Shown one piece after another: positions 6,759 to 7,017 of a DNA stretch of 7,017 bases. The notes under the pieces were generated by a model. That model was not told the DNA's origin, did not search any database, and saw only the letters and a program-made list of their open reading frames with translations. The stretch is from Candidatus Omnitrophota bacterium (GTDB lineage Bacteria; Omnitrophota; Gorgyraeia; Gygaellales; Profunditerraquicolaceae): contig JASEHM010000051.1 of NCBI GenBank assembly GCA_030018895.1, forward strand, positions 1-7,017. The letters are read 5' to 3'. The translations under genes and the position numbers were made by a program. Position 1 is the stretch's first letter. Every line of letters starts with the position of its first letter.

Positions 6759-6866
6759 GTAAGAAAAGATTAATTCTATAACATCTTGTTGTTACTTGAG
6801 TTAACTATAGCGTCTCCGTATTCCTTCCGCACTCTCCAACACTCTCCGCATCTCTAAAAAATATCC

Positions 6867-6894
6867 TTGACATTATTAGGATTAGGCGTAAAAT
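6867..6894 (+). promoter_or_regulatory. Near-consensus sigma-70-type promoter reading into the 42-bp repeat
   Basis: A perfect -35 box TTGACA (6867-6872), a 16-base spacer, and TAAAAT (6889-6894), which matches the -10 consensus at 5 of 6 bases. Transcription would begin about 6901 and read rightwards through the hairpin and tandem repeats. It is the best-matching promoter in the window, yet no recognisable gene follows before the edge. Its target may lie beyond the window, or the transcript may be the repeat itself. Confidence 0.5.
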
Positions 6895-6904
6895 TGCTAT
6901 TGTG

Positions 6905-6938
6905 ATAGCCAAAATACGCCATATATGGCTTTGGCTAT
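6905..6938. repeat. Inverted repeat with central palindrome at the head of the tandem array
   Basis: ATAGCCAAA (6905-6913) pairs with TTTGGCTAT (6930-6938), and between them lies the perfect 12-bp palindrome GCCATATATGGC (6918-6929), giving a bulged hairpin. Its right arm overlaps the first 42-bp unit, so the array appears to begin inside the hairpin. TTTGGCT (6930-6936) can also pair with AGCCAAA (6943-6949), giving two mutually exclusive folds. Confidence 0.55.
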
Positions 6939-7017
6939 AGGAAGCCAAACCATTGCCCTCTGGCTTATGGCTTTGCCTATCGGAAGCCAAACCATTGCCC
7001 TCTGGCTTATGGCTTTG
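6924..7017. repeat. 42-bp tandem repeat array, cut by the window edge
   Basis: Two complete 42-base units (6924-6965 and 6966-7007) differ at only two positions (6934/6976 and 6939/6981), and a third begins at 7008 with ten identical bases. There are no spacers, so it is not a CRISPR array. The unit length is a multiple of three and all three plus-strand frames stay open. For example, from ATG 6925 the plus strand reads a hydrophobic 14-residue repeat, MALPIGSQTIALWL in unit 2. One minus-strand frame is also open, with the 14-residue repeat QSHKPEGNGLASDR. Openness in most frames reflects the lack of stops in the unit, not proof of coding. It may be a noncoding minisatellite or the start of a repeat-containing gene that continues to the right. 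Confidence 0.85.

Noticed and set aside
6522..6816. GCGTCTC at 6522-6528 and 6810-6816 as target-site duplication around the nucleotidyltransferase remnant
   Set aside because: Only seven bases, not next to inverted ends or a transposase, so chance is likely.
6805..7017. Minus-strand open frame through the tandem repeats, with QSHKPEGNG repeats and a hydrophobic stretch
   Set aside because: It has no ATG, no ribosome-binding site, lies partly in the 42-bp repeat, and other frames of the repeat are equally open. Openness is explained by a stop-free unit.
6925..7017. Plus-strand frame from ATG 6925 (repeated MALPIGSQTIALWL) as a partial gene
   Set aside because: It has a promoter upstream but no ribosome-binding site, no family similarity I can recognise, and runs off the edge. 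Kept only as a possibility in the repeat entry.
6924..7017. CRISPR array
   Set aside because: The 42-bp units follow each other directly with no spacers and no cas gene is present.

Overview
The window looks like an AT-rich chromosomal segment from an uncultured bacterium, most plausibly a member of Candidatus Omnitrophota (Omnitrophica). The main reason is the 980-residue exported protein at 3571-6513. Its signal peptide ends in FEQVGFAQ and it carries a long N-terminal domain that I associate from memory with multi-copy Omnitrophica proteins. No rRNA or other marker gene confirms this, so treat the assignment as moderately supported. Repeats of several kinds occupy most of the space between genes.

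Layout. Positions 40-636 encode a small exported tetratricopeptide-repeat (TPR) protein. Its stop overlaps the start (ATGA) of a gene at 633-3206 for a family GH94 glycoside-phosphorylase-like enzyme of 857 residues. That enzyme gene contains an 80-bp, perfectly ended palindromic repeat (1662-1741), translated in frame as extra residues. The protein also stops where the family's C-terminal beta domain should begin. Positions 3207-3570 hold no gene. This stretch contains a 149-bp element with 12-bp terminal inverted repeats (TGT...ACA ends) that encloses a second palindromic repeat, then a putative promoter and a block of 7-bp tandem repeats. Positions 3571-6513 encode the large exported protein. 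Its order is signal peptide, lineage-type N-terminal domain, divergent PPP-type metallophosphoesterase, beta-rich linker, FHA phosphothreonine-binding domain and helical tail.

Convergent to it, at 6540-6758 on the minus strand, is a decayed MNT-type nucleotidyltransferase (antitoxin-like) that has lost its catalytic Gly-Ser. The right end (6867-7017) holds a near-consensus promoter reading into a 42-bp tandem repeat that runs off the window.

How the genes may relate. The TPR and GH94 genes look co-transcribed and translationally coupled. One product is probably exported and the other cytosolic, so a shared pathway (beta-glucan disaccharide phosphorolysis) is only an inference. The exported phosphoesterase-FHA protein stands alone behind its own promoter region. 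It is the best candidate here for an undescribed system, as it puts phosphate removal and phosphothreonine recognition on one protein outside the cytoplasm.
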